Assembly: GCF_964340395.1 (NCBI RefSeq)
Contig: NC_135558.1
Span: 16,974,771-17,015,770, forward strand
Direction: 5' to 3'
Origin: Glandiceps talaboti
Lineage: Eukaryota > Hemichordata > Enteropneusta > Spengelidae
DNA length: 41,000 bases
Both the position numbers and the translations under genes were made by a program. The notes under the pieces were generated by a model. The model saw only the letters and a program-made list of their open reading frames with translations, did not search any database and was not told the DNA's origin. This document shows, piece by piece, positions 15,101-32,155 of the stretch (its first letter is position 1; the number at the start of each line of letters is the position of its first letter).

Positions 15101-15456
15101 CACTATCAATGCCTGTATTTTGTTTGTGTAATTTGTTAACAAAAATGTGTGATGTAAACACCATTGTGCCACCTATATAAAGTGAAATGCTATAATTTTT
15201 CTGGTTTGGTACTAAACTGATTTGAGTAGTTTGTTTGAATAAGGGTATTGAAATATTATTTTACACTTTATTAGCAAAAAGATCTCTTGAAAATAGCTGT
15301 TCTCTGTAATTAATACAGTTCGACTTTGCTTTCAATCCCACAGGTGCCAAGTTTGATGTGAAAGCTTTCCATGAAGCATTCCTCAGCTGTGGACCTGTTC
15401 CCATCAGTGTCTTTGAAGATGTCATTGATGAATATATCAAGAAGAGCAAACAATGA
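578..15456 (+). CDS. DUF885-family predicted metallopeptidase-like protein, C-terminal part, multi-exon
   Basis: The constitutive exons are 578-665, 1432-1599, 2307-2393, 3928-4022, 4623-4739, 10713-10780, 14693-14759 and 15344-15456. They combine with one of three copies of the metal-motif exon (5201-5369, 6740-6911, 8271-8442) and one of two copies of a downstream exon (11689-11863, 13158-13332). All junctions are AG/GT and the phases match. The spliced part in the window is about 382 residues; full-length family members are roughly 550, so the N-terminal half lies upstream. Recognisable DUF885 (PF05960) blocks appear in order: [44 protein letters not shown], a [13 protein letters not shown] block, [18 protein letters not shown], YITx[15 protein letters not shown] and [16 protein letters not shown]. 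HExxPGHH is the presumed metal site. The family is mostly bacterial and biochemically poorly defined, so substrate and location are unknown. No transmembrane segment is visible in this part. The family call is firm; enzyme activity is inference. Confidence 0.9.
690..1165 (+). repeat. Diverged tandem repeat in DUF885 intron
   Basis: About three successive copies of a 110-170 base unit are recognisable. Each contains a 'ttaaattctnngatnaaaac ... cttagtctctgtat(t/c)caatg' stretch and a 'gcatattaatnnggtaatttgcat' stretch. It is intronic and non-coding. Confidence 0.6.
1432..1599 (+). CDS. DUF885 gene exon b
   Basis: The exon is 168 nt (56 codons), phase 0 to 0, with acceptor ttttag and donor gtaaga. 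It encodes the conserved block with [15 protein letters not shown] followed by [15 protein letters not shown]. In DUF885 proteins this precedes the catalytic region, and this match identified the family. Confidence 0.92.
1951..2277. mobile_element. Inverted-repeat element (MITE-like), family C
   Basis: The outer ends are ctttgttaaa (1951-1960) and tttaacaaag (2268-2277). Inside, matching inverted arms contain tctacttggaaatacaatgt (near 2031) and its complement (near 2209). There is no coding capacity. It ends 29 bases before a DUF885 exon. Confidence 0.65.
2307..2393 (+). CDS. DUF885 gene exon c
   Basis: The exon is 87 nt (29 codons), phase 0 to 0, with acceptor ttgtag and donor gtaagt. It encodes [14 protein letters not shown] and [10 protein letters not shown], matching the family's short-helix block (x-GF-x-G-x-F-x-x-FL-x-D-x-x-FY). 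An inverted-repeat element ends about 30 bases before the acceptor. Confidence 0.9.
2438..2810 (+). mobile_element. Inverted-repeat element, family D, copy 1
   Basis: The ends read taaggcctagaaaa and ...attaggcctaac, followed inward by tttggttccggttac and its diverged complement. An opposite-orientation relative lies at 25323-25705. It is non-coding and intronic. Confidence 0.65.
3529..3607 (+). repeat. Duplicate of a splice-acceptor region (decoy acceptor)
   Basis: These 79 bases match 3851-3929 with one difference, including the pyrimidine run, tatag and the first two exon bases. After tatag the sequence diverges (gaagctttt versus gatgaattg), so the copy has an acceptor but no exon. Confidence 0.85.
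3928..4022 (+). CDS. DUF885 gene exon d
   Basis: The 95 nt exon enters in phase 0 and leaves in phase 2 (the final CA is completed by the next exon's G). It encodes [19 protein letters not shown] and then the loop to the next exon. Its acceptor region (3851-3929) is a 78/79 copy of 3529-3607, so a duplicated decoy acceptor sits 322 bases upstream. Confidence 0.9.
4077..4555 (+). repeat. Degenerate (CTCA/CATT)n tetranucleotide array
   Basis: An intronic run of cactcactcactcattcattc with interspersed ttgcttgtgtgcttgcttg units. Open frames across it (4178-4495, 4320-4571) are repeat artefacts. It ends just before the DUF885 exon at 4623. Confidence 0.85.
4623..4739 (+). CDS. DUF885 gene exon e
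   Basis: The 117 nt exon has phase 2 in and phase 2 out, with acceptor tatacag and donor gtaagt. It encodes the block with [20 protein letters not shown], matching the family's [12 protein letters not shown] signature that immediately precedes the metal-binding helix. The next codon starts with CA and is completed by whichever copy of the following exon is chosen: Q with 6740 or 8271, H with 5201. Confidence 0.93.
5201..5369 (+). CDS. DUF885 metal-motif exon, copy 1 (alternative)
   Basis: The 169 nt exon (1 + 56 codons) has acceptor atttttag and donor gtagga. It encodes [19 protein letters not shown] and ends in SYVE. The metal-binding motif is intact. The distal half is the most diverged of the three intact copies: it is cysteine-rich (ICTAI, KCYQC) and one codon shorter than copies 2 and 3, suggesting a different substrate loop. 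The length is 1 modulo 3, so joining it to another copy would shift the frame. Confidence 0.88.
6740..6911 (+). CDS. DUF885 metal-motif exon, copy 2 (alternative)
   Basis: The 172 nt exon (1 + 57 codons) has acceptor caaccag and donor gtatgt. It encodes [20 protein letters not shown], then [20 protein letters not shown] and ends [11 protein letters not shown], after which GW follows from exon 10713. It is closest to the usual family sequence (HEGxPGHHLQ and TAYxEGW). The terminal Glu is probably a further metal ligand by analogy with related folds; that is inference. Confidence 0.92.
8271..8442 (+). CDS. DUF885 metal-motif exon, copy 3 (alternative)
   Basis: The 172 nt exon has acceptor ataaccag and donor gtatgc, with the same phases and length as copy 2. 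It encodes [37 protein letters not shown] and ends [11 protein letters not shown]. The motif residues and terminal Glu are kept. Differences from copy 2 cluster after the motif (YYEPP becomes LCVSP, NTAYM becomes SMACI). Confidence 0.92.
9262..9301 (+). repeat. (GT)n microsatellite
   Basis: A tttgtttg run leads into an uninterrupted GT dinucleotide run in the intron between metal-motif exon copies 3 and 4. Confidence 0.9.
9395..9825 (+). repeat. Dispersed repeat, family E, copy 1
   Basis: Two internal units contain attaattatgcaaat-like cores (about 9481 and 9627). They are followed by gccattaccct, an attgagccagtcgtttt stretch and a tail of (CAGA)n/(CTCA)n. The same order occurs at 39430-40330. 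It is intronic and non-coding. Confidence 0.65.
10010..10180 (+). pseudogene. DUF885 metal-motif exon, copy 4, degenerate
   Basis: The splice sites survive (acceptor ataaccag before 10010, donor gtatgt after 10180) and the sequence aligns along its whole length with copies 1-3. It has a 2-base net insertion near the start, in-frame stops in both relevant frames, and a Gly-to-Cys change in the motif (HECEPGHH). It is a dead exon that, if spliced in, would end the protein. Confidence 0.85.
10713..10780 (+). CDS. DUF885 gene exon g ([10 protein letters not shown])
   Basis: The 68 nt exon enters in phase 0 and leaves in phase 2, with acceptor tttctag and donor gtaagt. It encodes [18 protein letters not shown] followed by DPYS, matching the family's EGWALYxEQLGxEMGLY block. 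It is the only copy seen, so all alternative upstream exons must converge on it. Confidence 0.9.
11689..11863 (+). CDS. DUF885 FGRYSMEM exon, copy 1 (alternative)
   Basis: The 175 nt exon (1 + 58 codons) has acceptor tatgag and donor gtaatg. It encodes [20 protein letters not shown], the [11 protein letters not shown] helix and RYITIPGQ. Its acceptor lacks a strong pyrimidine tract and its donor is weaker than consensus, so it may be the regulated member of the pair. Copy 2 lies 1.3 kb downstream. Confidence 0.9.
12159..12187 (+). repeat. Poly-G run (29 G)
   Basis: An uninterrupted G run in the intron between the two FGRYSMEM exon copies. It could form a G-quadruplex in RNA, but the length may also be a sequencing or assembly artefact. 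Confidence 0.8.
12774..12885. mobile_element. Short inverted-repeat element between alternative exons
   Basis: The arms agtcctgcttgcaga (left) and tctgcaagcaggact (right) are perfect inverted repeats with imperfect continuation inward. It sits between the two alternative exons at 11689 and 13158. Confidence 0.55.
13158..13332 (+). CDS. DUF885 FGRYSMEM exon, copy 2 (alternative)
   Basis: The 175 nt exon has the same phases as copy 1, acceptor tatgtag and donor gtagat. It encodes [35 protein letters not shown] and [15 protein letters not shown] and WPGQ are closer to the usual family sequence than the equivalents in copy 1 ([11 protein letters not shown]). Using both copies would break the frame, so they should be mutually exclusive. 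Confidence 0.92.
14293..14488. mobile_element. Inverted-repeat element, family A, copy 2
   Basis: The 196-base element has long inverted ends. The left arm starts caatcttattaaaatttg, the right arm ends tttttatcagattg, and both contain the gctaaatgctttatttacct core. The middle is non-coding. It lies in the DUF885 intron before exon 14693. Confidence 0.8.
14693..14759 (+). CDS. DUF885 gene exon i
   Basis: The 67 nt exon enters in phase 0 and leaves in phase 1, with acceptor cactgtag and donor gtaggt. It encodes [20 protein letters not shown] and ELG, the family's [13 protein letters not shown] helix following PGQ. Confidence 0.92.
14842..15218. mobile_element. Inverted-repeat element, family B, copy 1
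   Basis: The ends agttactacaaaaccagag and ctggtttggtactaaact are imperfect inverted repeats. A second inner pair of arms centres on tctcactgtgaaca / tgttcacagtgaga. It shares its full length with 31816-32155. It lies in the last intron of the DUF885 gene. Confidence 0.8.
15344..15456 (+). CDS. DUF885 gene last coding exon
   Basis: The 113 nt exon starts after acceptor cccacag and ends with TGA at 15454-15456. It encodes [20 protein letters not shown] and [13 protein letters not shown], the usual C-terminus (F-HD-x-L-x-x-G-PVPL-x-V-x-E). Candidate poly(A) signals AATAAA are at 15691-15696 and 15761-15766. Confidence 0.93.
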
Positions 15457-15690
15457 TTTCAGCACTTGTGAAATTCTGAAACACCTAAAGTCAGGAACAT
15501 TGAACATATGGTCGATACTAATCTTGAGAATTCCAGCTGACTAGTAACAAACGGCTAGCTACTAGGTTGCTGTATTAGCAGCAAATCTCGAATGCTATAC
15601 TGTTTATGAATGTATCAAAGGTAACAATCACAGTGTGGACCATATATGGTTGAATTTAAAACCCATTACTTCAAACTATTAATCAACTGA

Positions 15691-15766
15691 AATAAACATC
15701 CAATTTCATCATTTATGCTGGGTGCATTTGAATCATGTATAAAATAGAATAAGCTATTGGAATAAA
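15691..15766 (+). promoter_or_regulatory. Candidate poly(A) signals of the DUF885 gene
   Basis: Two AATAAA hexamers lie at 15691-15696 and 15761-15766, about 235 and 305 bases after the stop codon. They are the first canonical signals in the 3' flank. Which one is used cannot be told from sequence. Confidence 0.5.
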
Positions 15767-15987
15767 ATATAAAGTATATTTTGTCATGTGTGTTCATGTG
15801 AAATTGGGTGAATACTTTACATGGATAAACTGGATGCACATGATTAGTAAAGCATAACCAAAATGCCGAGATTTGCATTCACAACTTCAACCAAATCACT
15901 TTTAACTTTGCATTATTTCTTTTAAGATTATGAATGTCAAGAACTGTAAGACATGTATGTAGGGTTTGAAAATAGCATGTACTGAAA

Positions 15988-16085
15988 TGTCACCTAAACC
16001 TGTGTGTAAGAGGGGTTATTATATGCCCGGTTTAACCAGACTGAACGATATAGATTTTCCCTTGGTAAACAGGTTTAGGTGACAC
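15988..16085. mobile_element. Short inverted-repeat element
   Basis: Terminal arms tgtcacctaaacctg and caggtttaggtgaca enclose about 65 bases with no coding potential. Only one copy is visible in the window, so a family assignment is not possible. Confidence 0.5.
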
Positions 16086-16450
16086 TTGGTTTCCTCCTGC
16101 TTTAAAGATAGGACTGGGTGTTGCATAAGTAGTGACCATATCTCAATTTAAATGAAGTATGTTATCAAGAAAATGGACCAGACCTTTCAAGGACAGTGGC
16201 ATAACACTGCTCTCTGGCAATTGTGATCAGATATAACAGCTTAAAAATTGATATAAGATTGTCCAACACATCTGGGATATGTGCTCCTACTAATAACTTA
16301 TTTTTTATACAATCTGCTTTTGCCAAAGTATATATTGTTTTAATTGTTTTCATAGGTGTAGCATACCATTAAATTGTTGCTGGTACATGACATCTGACCT
16401 TATCTAGCTAGCCATTGGATGTATATGACAGGCAAGACATGATTCTATAC

Positions 16451-16481
16451 TGATCACACTATGTTTAACATAGCGTGATCA
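16451..16481. repeat. Hairpin
   Basis: Arms of 15 bases (tgatcacactatgtt and aacatagcgtgatca, one mismatch) surround a single base. It is a simple palindrome with no associated gene. Confidence 0.6.
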
Positions 16482-18844
16482 TGTCAGTTTATGACTGATC
16501 ATAAAATATATGCGAGACATTTTGATGATACGAAACAAATTATAAAGAAGTTAGGAGCAATGAAACTCAATATTATGACATAAATAGCTATAACAAAACT
16601 CCGTGCTCGTAGCAGACAGTATGATACATGTATCTATCATGATACACCATCTTTCCTTATTCGTATTATAAGTCTTGTTGCCAGAAATATTGCATTTTGT
16701 ACAAAATATAACTAGAAGTTGACAGTATGTTATGTTATGTTATGTTCTGTTATTGTTTATGAAGGTGTCCTATGTAGACTTACTTAAATTATACAATGCT
16801 TAAATAACATTTACAAACAAAGAGCCACACCCAGCCCTTCTGGCTTGTAGGACACAAAAAGAAAATTTTAAATTGAATAAATAAATAAATATCACATGCG
16901 TTTTAAGTATGCATAAAGGCTTTCCTACGATTAAATGCTTCGCGTAGAAAGTTTGCGGTATCAATAGGAAATTTTTAACATTTAATGGCATAGTTTATCG
17001 TATATTTCCATATGACTAAAGTTTGGCATTGAAGTTATTATTTTATCCAGTAATGCTTTCCTTAGATCCTTGTATAAATTACAGTAAGTGGAATAATCAA
17101 ATAACATAAAGTTGGGTTTTTTTTAAAAAGAAAACCATACACTAGTATCAATTGCTTCAACTAAGCTTCTACCATCATTGCATAAATCTGCTAATTCAAA
17201 ACAAGTCATGAATAATAGATTTTGTCTTTACCCTTCATTTCGTTAAAAAGCAATACAAAGACAAAACACATGAAAGGACGAACTTCAAGATAAAGTTTGA
17301 AATCAACATTATTTTTAAACTGTTGAGCAATGTGTTTAAATGCATCTTTTCAAGAACAGCCTAGCAACGAAATGTAACCTTAGAAACCCCGTTAACTATT
17401 TAATGTCTATAAAATAGTGACATATATATTTATGTGATTTTAGTTTCAGTAATGAGAAAAGTTTCACGAATTCCAATTATTGCGTAGCATTACAACAAGT
17501 TCCCTATTCGTTTATCTGACATATTTTCATTGTCTGCCTTTGATTCTTATATTTTCCTACATATATGTATCTTCATTTTTGAAGAAGCCAATTTGGTAGA
17601 GAAATATGGTATTCAATCAATGCAGGTTTACTCACCCCAACGAAAGTGCTGTACCGATAATAATTGGATATCTAGACCCAAGATATGTACATGTGTCATG
17701 ATTTGTCTTGATAAAGAATTAATTTAGCCCCAGATACAATTTCGTTTCATGGTCAGGATATTCAACTGCATTCAATGAAATCCCCACTGAAGACACCCAA
17801 TCTTGATAAAAGAGTTTAATGTAGTCTAGATGGAGTCCTAATAACGCAATTGTATATTTATCAGAGACAGGGTTTTAATTGCTTGTCTTCTGATGTTGTC
17901 CATTGAAGCATATAATGGTCTCATCAGTAATATGCAAATTAGGTGTAAATATGTGAATTTTAGTCAAAACATTTATATCTCAATAAGTTCTTGGTCTATG
18001 AGACTGAAAGGGACAAGTGTATTCCCACCACCTTCAAATTCCACTTAGGGTTAGGTGCTGTGGTGATATGGTACCGGTGGTGACATACTCTGTAATAGGT
18101 GCTTCCTAGCTTACAGAATCATCTCCGAAGCAAACAGTTGAAAAGCTTCGAATATATCTTTTAAACTACCATTTCCACACTTTGAAGAAGGCAATCAGTA
18201 TTATGTATTAAATAGTAAAAGTTAAAAGTTTGGATTGGTATTTATTTATCATCGTCCGATTCATTTCAGTTCTTACTTTCTATTACTTATCTCCCATTTG
18301 TATTCCAATTGTGCCATAAATACATGTCATAAAAGTTAACGTTTTGAAAGTTGCACTTCTAAAGCAACCTTTTCTTCTTTTACGTGTGTTTTGTGTGTGC
18401 GTTTTGAGCAAACTATTTATTCATACCGGATTTATAAACTTTATTCATCATTTTACCACTCGCATAAGGGTAAAGTGAGTTCGAACTAGCTAGAGAACGT
18501 GTGTTGGAGAATCGTTCCGGGGGAAAATGTCACAAGAATGCACTGCTCGCAGTTAAGATTTACACTTAGTACTAGTACTGTTATATCGCTGATGATAAAA
18601 ATGTCAAATAAAACACATACACTATTATTGTAACATTTTATCCTCAGTATAAAAACTTGTTCCGAAAATATGTTGTTATAATAATCAATCAGATCGAAAG
18701 TCGGAGATAAATTCTCATTTCAATAAATCTCAAGACGTTATTATGTATTGTCGACCAATCACTTTTTTATACGAGTTTTTTTACAAGCTTTCAAAGCATA
18801 TAAATATAGCTTATGGTGCAGCCATACACATTCCGGCGTTTGGA

Positions 18845-18931
18845 TATAAAAGTTGGCGGCAAGTTGAAGATCAGTTCAATACTTTCACGTATTTACTGTT
18901 TCTTTGATTTTCAAAGAAATATCTCCCCATT
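18845..18931 (+). promoter_or_regulatory. TATA box and noncoding first exon of LU-kringle gene 1
   Basis: TATAAA at 18845-18850 lies about 27-30 bases before an initiator-like TCAGTTC (18871-18877). A transcript starting there would run to the donor gtaagt at 18932 and splice to the acceptor at 19384, giving a short untranslated first exon (about 18875-18931). The core-promoter spacing is good, but the start site is inference. Confidence 0.55.
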
Positions 18932-19407
18932 GTAAGTATGTTCCATTTGTTTGCGTGTAGTTTATGCGAAAGGTCATAGGTTTGCTCTATAAACAAACCT
19001 TAGCAAACTTTTTAAGGCACTTAATACTCAATATCCACCATCTTAGTAACATAGTTTTGAGAAGTCATAACTTATAACTTCTTCCATCCATGTACTAAGA
19101 TTATCCCTTGGCAATATATATATACATGTATATATGGTTAGAAACTAACTATGAAAAGCGATCGGTCCGAACTTAGGCATTCTCCAAGTATATATAATCT
19201 AATGTCCCGGTTTGTATACCACCACGATTTCGTATACCCCAATCTGTTAGCATTCACACTTTGGGAATTTTCTCAAACGAGATTGCACATCGTGATTCAC
19301 TGCACACACAACAGTAGACATGATTAGAAATGTGGTGTTAAAAAACGAGGTACCTCTTTCATATAATCATATTGTTATTACAGAGAAGAAGAAAACAGCC
19401 CAAAATC

Positions 19408-24796
<5,389 letters not shown>

Positions 24797-25322
24797 GCTA
24801 ATTCGTAGAATAGCGAATTCAAAGAGGTTAGATCTGTTCTATGCGGTAATTGGACAGTTAGCAATTAAGGCTTGTAGCATTATTGCATGTCGGTGTACAA
24901 CATAATATATTCAGGTGGCACTGATCACTAGTAACATGTATATACAGATATATATTCATTGCTTATTTTCATATTTGTTTCAGTAATTAGCAATTAAGTA
25001 GAAACGTGTTTAAATTATTAACTTATCAATATACTGATGTCTCAACGTCGGAGAACGCGGGACACAATACTTTGAAAGTACTCCGTGTGTATGGGATACC
25101 ATTTAGTTACTATGTGAGCAAACAGCGGACAATAGTTACATCGTTTATGTGCTTACATCATCACACTTTTGAAGAATAGAATCCGGTAGCAAAGATCGTG
25201 TTTCTTAAGATTTTATCAATATCAGATGTGTCCTCGATTGAAGTGGCACCCTATTCTTCCCACAATGACATCATGGTAAATATTCTTGTCATTACAATTC
25301 GCGGGATCGTATTCACTTACGA

Positions 25323-25705
25323 TTAAGGCCTGAAAAAAATGTGTGGTTCCGATTACGCTCAACTTTAGAATTGGTGGGGTAGGTAGATTTTTTATGCTAT
25401 TTGACATTTTTCATGTGTTACAAGCGTTTTGTTTAGGTAGTTATGTTTTCCATAAGGTCTCTATATATCTGTGTTATTTGTTTCTTCCTATCAGATGTGC
25501 AGTCATTACAGATTGGAAGGGCAGCTTTATGCTTACTTTATAAGTTGATGTCAGTTTCGGCATCTACTATTTCTGGCGAGAATACACAATTTTCACGATT
25601 TTATTATTTTTTTCTCGAATATGTAAAGATAAATTTAGGGTCGGCATTGAAAAACTAGGTGGGGTCAGGTAACCGGAACCAAATATTGTTTTTCTTTAGG
25701 CCTAA
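25323..25705 (-). mobile_element. Inverted-repeat element, family D, copy 2
   Basis: The ends are ttaaggcctgaaaaaaatg and ctttaggcctaa, with gtggttccgattac and gtaaccggaacc just inside. Its reverse complement parallels 2438-2810 at both ends and in the ccccacct motif. Open frames across it are accidental. Confidence 0.6.
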
Positions 25706-28700
25706 TTCACTTCAGACGTTTTTACACCTCTACATTTTTTGTCATGATTCTATACGGAAAGATTACTTTGCAGAACTGTGGAATTTATTTCATTTTCGTA
25801 TTTCCGTTTATCACTTGGATGTATGTCTCGAAGTCTTCAAGAAAGTCTTGCTACATTTGAATATACTTACCTGAATGCATTTGTGGGTATTTCCAGCAGC
25901 TTTTCAGTTTTGTAACATCCCACTGCTGCTACTATTATACGTTATAATGGTTGTTTTAATGATAGTGATATCAAATTAAATGGAATTCTACTTTGAGCAA
26001 ACGAAACACTAGTCGTGTTTAAGATAGTTTCATGTGTGCGTGCGTGGGGGTTTGTGTGTGTGTGTGTGTGTGTATGTATGTGTGCGTGCGTGCGTGCGTG
26101 CGTGTGCTAGTGCGTGTTGTTTCTGTGAATCATTTCCTGAATATGTTTGTAAAAAGTGATGATGGAAGTGTGTTCAATCAACGACGACTTGCAATCTTTT
26201 AGTCTAAGGTATGGCTTTAATGAACGCAGACATACTTTTACAAGTACCAAACATTAATTCCCTTTAGTCTCAAATTCCCAAAAAGATTATTAGAACATAA
26301 ATATGTGCTCACAGCGACGAATCTGTCATTCTAGTGGATGGGGTTAGAAGAGTTAATTTCTAAAGTGTCAACCGTTTCTGAATTTGTATACGAACCATTA
26401 TCACCACGTAAAACGAGTTTAAATGTCATATGAAGTTTACAAGACTCCGTATGCATGCCGGATCAATCCTGTCTTTAATACGAAACACATGTCCTTTATG
26501 AGTTTTTTTTGAGCAGATTTATGGAGATACTCTGAAAGAGTGTCGTAAAAGAAGTATATTTTCACCATGAGGAATGAACCAACAATTTCCGTACACACAA
26601 TTTAATGCATATATACTCATATAGTCCAACTTATACTTCGGAAGTGAAAACATTCTAGTGTGAGCAGATATTCTGATTATTTGACATCCTGTAAAAAGTC
26701 ACGAACCTTTTCGTACATATCGAGGAGAGTTAATTTACCCGTATGTTGACACTAAGGACGAAAACAAACTTAAAATGGCATAAATTATACCTCAAAATTG
26801 GCAATCGATAGCAGCTCTATATACTCATTAAATATTGTAGTTAAATTTATGTTCGGTTCCTTATTTTTTATTACCCCCAATAGCGAAACTCTAGAACTGA
26901 TATGACGTCATGCCCCATGTATATCAATTTCATACCAGTTGCATGGCTCTAGAGTAGTTGACCTTTGACCCTGAGTGTAGGTTGTTCTTGATTAGCTCTA
27001 TTATTTTTTTTATAGATGAATGTGTACAAGACAGTATATAAATTGAGATGAACTTAAATCTGGTGGGGGTGGGCTGAGATAAAAAAAAGAAAAAAGTTCG
27101 AAAACACGAAACACGAAAGGGAGAATGCATAGCTTTAAAAAGTGTATGTAACTGCTGTGTGGTGTGGTGTTTTGTGGAGTTATGTTGTATTGTGTTATGC
27201 TGTACTGTACTGTGTTGTGTTGTGTTGCGTTGAATTGCGTTGCGTGGCGTGGCGTGGCGTTGCGTTGTGTTGATTTTTGGTACAAAGTGTGCTCTAGAAC
27301 CATTTCAAGTAAAGTCTAAATGAAACTTTCATGAGTTGGCCTTGTAGATTGATAAGTTTGAATATTTCATTATATCAACCAATTACTAATAGATGATATA
27401 TCATGAACAAGTGTTACGTAGATTTTCGTTTTGTCTGAATGCACGTGCTTATATTGATATCAATACGTTTTATAGTTGATTGTATAACTTGTGTATTTAA
27501 ACAGACAGTAATCATAAGATAACATGTACCGAGAGAATGTGTCGACTCTTCGTTAAAGTTTCCGGGATATCAATATCGTTTATATTAGATCTAAGTTTGA
27601 CGTGGTTGACATTCCTATGACCCCTTGCCTTTTCGAGAGATATAAAGTTACCGTCTGTCAGTAACATGTGAACCGTCACGATGGGGAATGACGTGCTTTC
27701 CGGGAATATTCAAATCGCATATTACGGTCCCAGTACTAAATATAAGCTGTTGTCATTAGTGTCTTCTCTCTCTTGGGGTTAGAAAATGGCTTTCGAAAGT
27801 TCAGAAACCCTTGTAAAATGATACAGCGTTTTAACCATTACTTTTACTTCCATGTCAAATTGATGATCGGCCAGTCTTTTTGAAGGTTCAGCAATAGCAA
27901 TCTATAATTTGTGACTTTCAAAGAAGCCTTGGCCGTAGAACTGTATTTGTTGCGTCATATGTTATATTCAAAGAATTGAAGGTAAAGATTCGAATTTGAA
28001 GGTAAGTCAGAGAATTGTTAAATAATTTCATTTGGGATAATTTCGGATTCAACAACGCTTTTAGAATTTATTGAACTGAAAAAAAAGAAGGCTGGTTCTT
28101 GTTACAGTTGTTCTATTACGTGCAACTGCTCGCTTGGTCAGGTCGACAGGCTTCGCCAAGCTTTCCATTTGTTTGCTTGCTTGCTTGCTATACCGCTCGA
28201 CACGATAAATTTTACACACTTCATATTGTTCGATGAAAATAAATTGGCGTATCAGGTCGGAACAAACATGCACATAATTACATATTGAACAACAAAACAA
28301 AGTGAATGAAACTTGTGGTACTTGTAGTTATGATAGCAATACAAGCTAATACTAGCATACGATGTGTATATGTGAAGTTACAGAAGACACAGCCAGACTC
28401 GGCGATGCAGGGGCAGTTGGCCAGCTAATACAAGTAACGGGGTATACGTATACGCCTTCAGGATAAATTGCCATGAAAATCAACGTCATCTCTCCAAACT
28501 ATGCCATATGAAATGTTTGTTACTGATCCTTTGATATAACACTTACATTTGGCCATGTCAATTGTTTTCTTTGAAAGGAAATCGGAAAAGGAAAGCCTTT
28601 ATTTCCCATGGACGTAAACACGGTAATCAGCAGCCATATTGGATTCTATTTTTGGCATCTTTATTGACCTAATCACTTGATTTTGTGAATCTTTGAAGCA

Positions 28701-28776
28701 AATGAAAGCTAGAACAGTCGTTTAACATGTACAATTGCAAAATGTATTGTAGTAGGTAGATAGATATAATTTATCA

Positions 28777-28920
28777 ACACACACACACACGCAAACACAC
28801 ACACACACACACACACATACATACATACATACATACATACATACATACATACATACATACATACATACATACATACATACATACATACATACATACGTAC
28901 GTACGTACATGCATGCATGC
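28777..28920 (+). repeat. (ACAC)n/(CATA)n/(CATG)n array, left of family A element
   Basis: An AC-rich run, a long CATA run, then short CGTA and CATG blocks abutting the element at 28921. Confidence 0.92.
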
Positions 28921-29054
28921 CAATCTGATTAAAATCTGATGTTAGAAAGGCGTTCGCCCAGGAAAAAAAAAACTAACGTAAAAGACGCAAAACGATGGAA
29001 TAAAGGTAAATACAGGAAAACCAGCCTATCTAACATCAGATTTTAATCAGATTG
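28921..29054. mobile_element. Inverted-repeat element, family A, copy 3, inside a microsatellite
   Basis: The 134-base element starts CAATCTGATTAAAATCTGAT and ends with the complement. The terminal repeats are about 31 bp with one mismatch. gcatgc directly flanks both ends, consistent with insertion into a CATG/CATA array and possible target duplication. Confidence 0.85.
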
Positions 29055-29113
29055 GCATGCATGCATGCATACATACATACATACATACATACATACATAC
29101 ATACATACATACA

Positions 29114-29143
<30 letters not shown>
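29055..29143 (+). repeat. (CATG)n/(CATA)n array, right of family A element
   Basis: Continuation of the tetranucleotide array after the element, ending about 32 bases before the first coding exon of LU-kringle gene 2. Confidence 0.9.
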
Positions 29144-29145
<2 letters not shown>

Positions 29146-29199
29146 GCTAAAGAATATTACTTATCTCCTTTGCAGGGTAGTGGACAACTGTTACCAATC

Positions 29200-31775
<2,576 letters not shown>

Positions 31776-31815
31776 GATATTTCAAGAAATGTCACATTTA
31801 AGTCCCGTTTTCCAA

Positions 31816-32155
31816 TATACTATCAAACCAGAGTGACTATAGCGTTACAATTATGCAACACGATGTTTTTACTCTCCCACAAGGCTATTTTCTTACAAAT
31901 TACATAAAACAAAATACAGACACTGGTAGCACACAAGCATATAAAATGATACATTTTATCTGATTTTGAACACTAATAAAAATCACTGTCGGATGAAACA
32001 AGGAAGATTCAACCACAAAATTGTTACTTTGTGTTCACAGTGAGATAAAATGTAACTACTACCTTTTTCTGTATTTCCAAAACGATGTGTAGGATGTAAA
32101 CATCAATCCGGTCACCTAATTCAACTGTATAGTCTTTCTGGTTTGGTAGTAACGA
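31816..32155. mobile_element. Inverted-repeat element, family B, copy 2
   Basis: It shares sequence along its length with 14842-15218 (cagagtgactatagc, agcatataaaatgatacatt, tgttcacagtgagat, tttctggtttggta). It starts about 40 bases after the stop codon of LU-kringle gene 2. It includes AATAAA at 31975-31980, the first such signal after that stop. Confidence 0.8.

Larger units (their letters stand above)
15457..18844. other. Intergenic region between the DUF885 gene and LU-kringle gene 1
   Basis: I see no supportable gene. It contains the 3' flank of the DUF885 gene, a short inverted-repeat element (about 15988-16085, ends tgtcacctaaacctg / caggtttaggtgaca) and a near-perfect hairpin at 16451-16481. 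The rest is AT-rich unique-looking sequence up to the promoter at 18845. Confidence 0.7.
24797..29175. other. Intergenic region between LU-kringle genes 1 and 2
   Basis: No supportable gene. It holds a family D inverted-repeat element (25323-25705), a GT/GTGC microsatellite (about 26040-26110), a degenerate gtgtt-rich run (about 27165-27270), a family A element and two CATA arrays. It must contain the promoter of gene 2, which I could not place. Confidence 0.65.
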
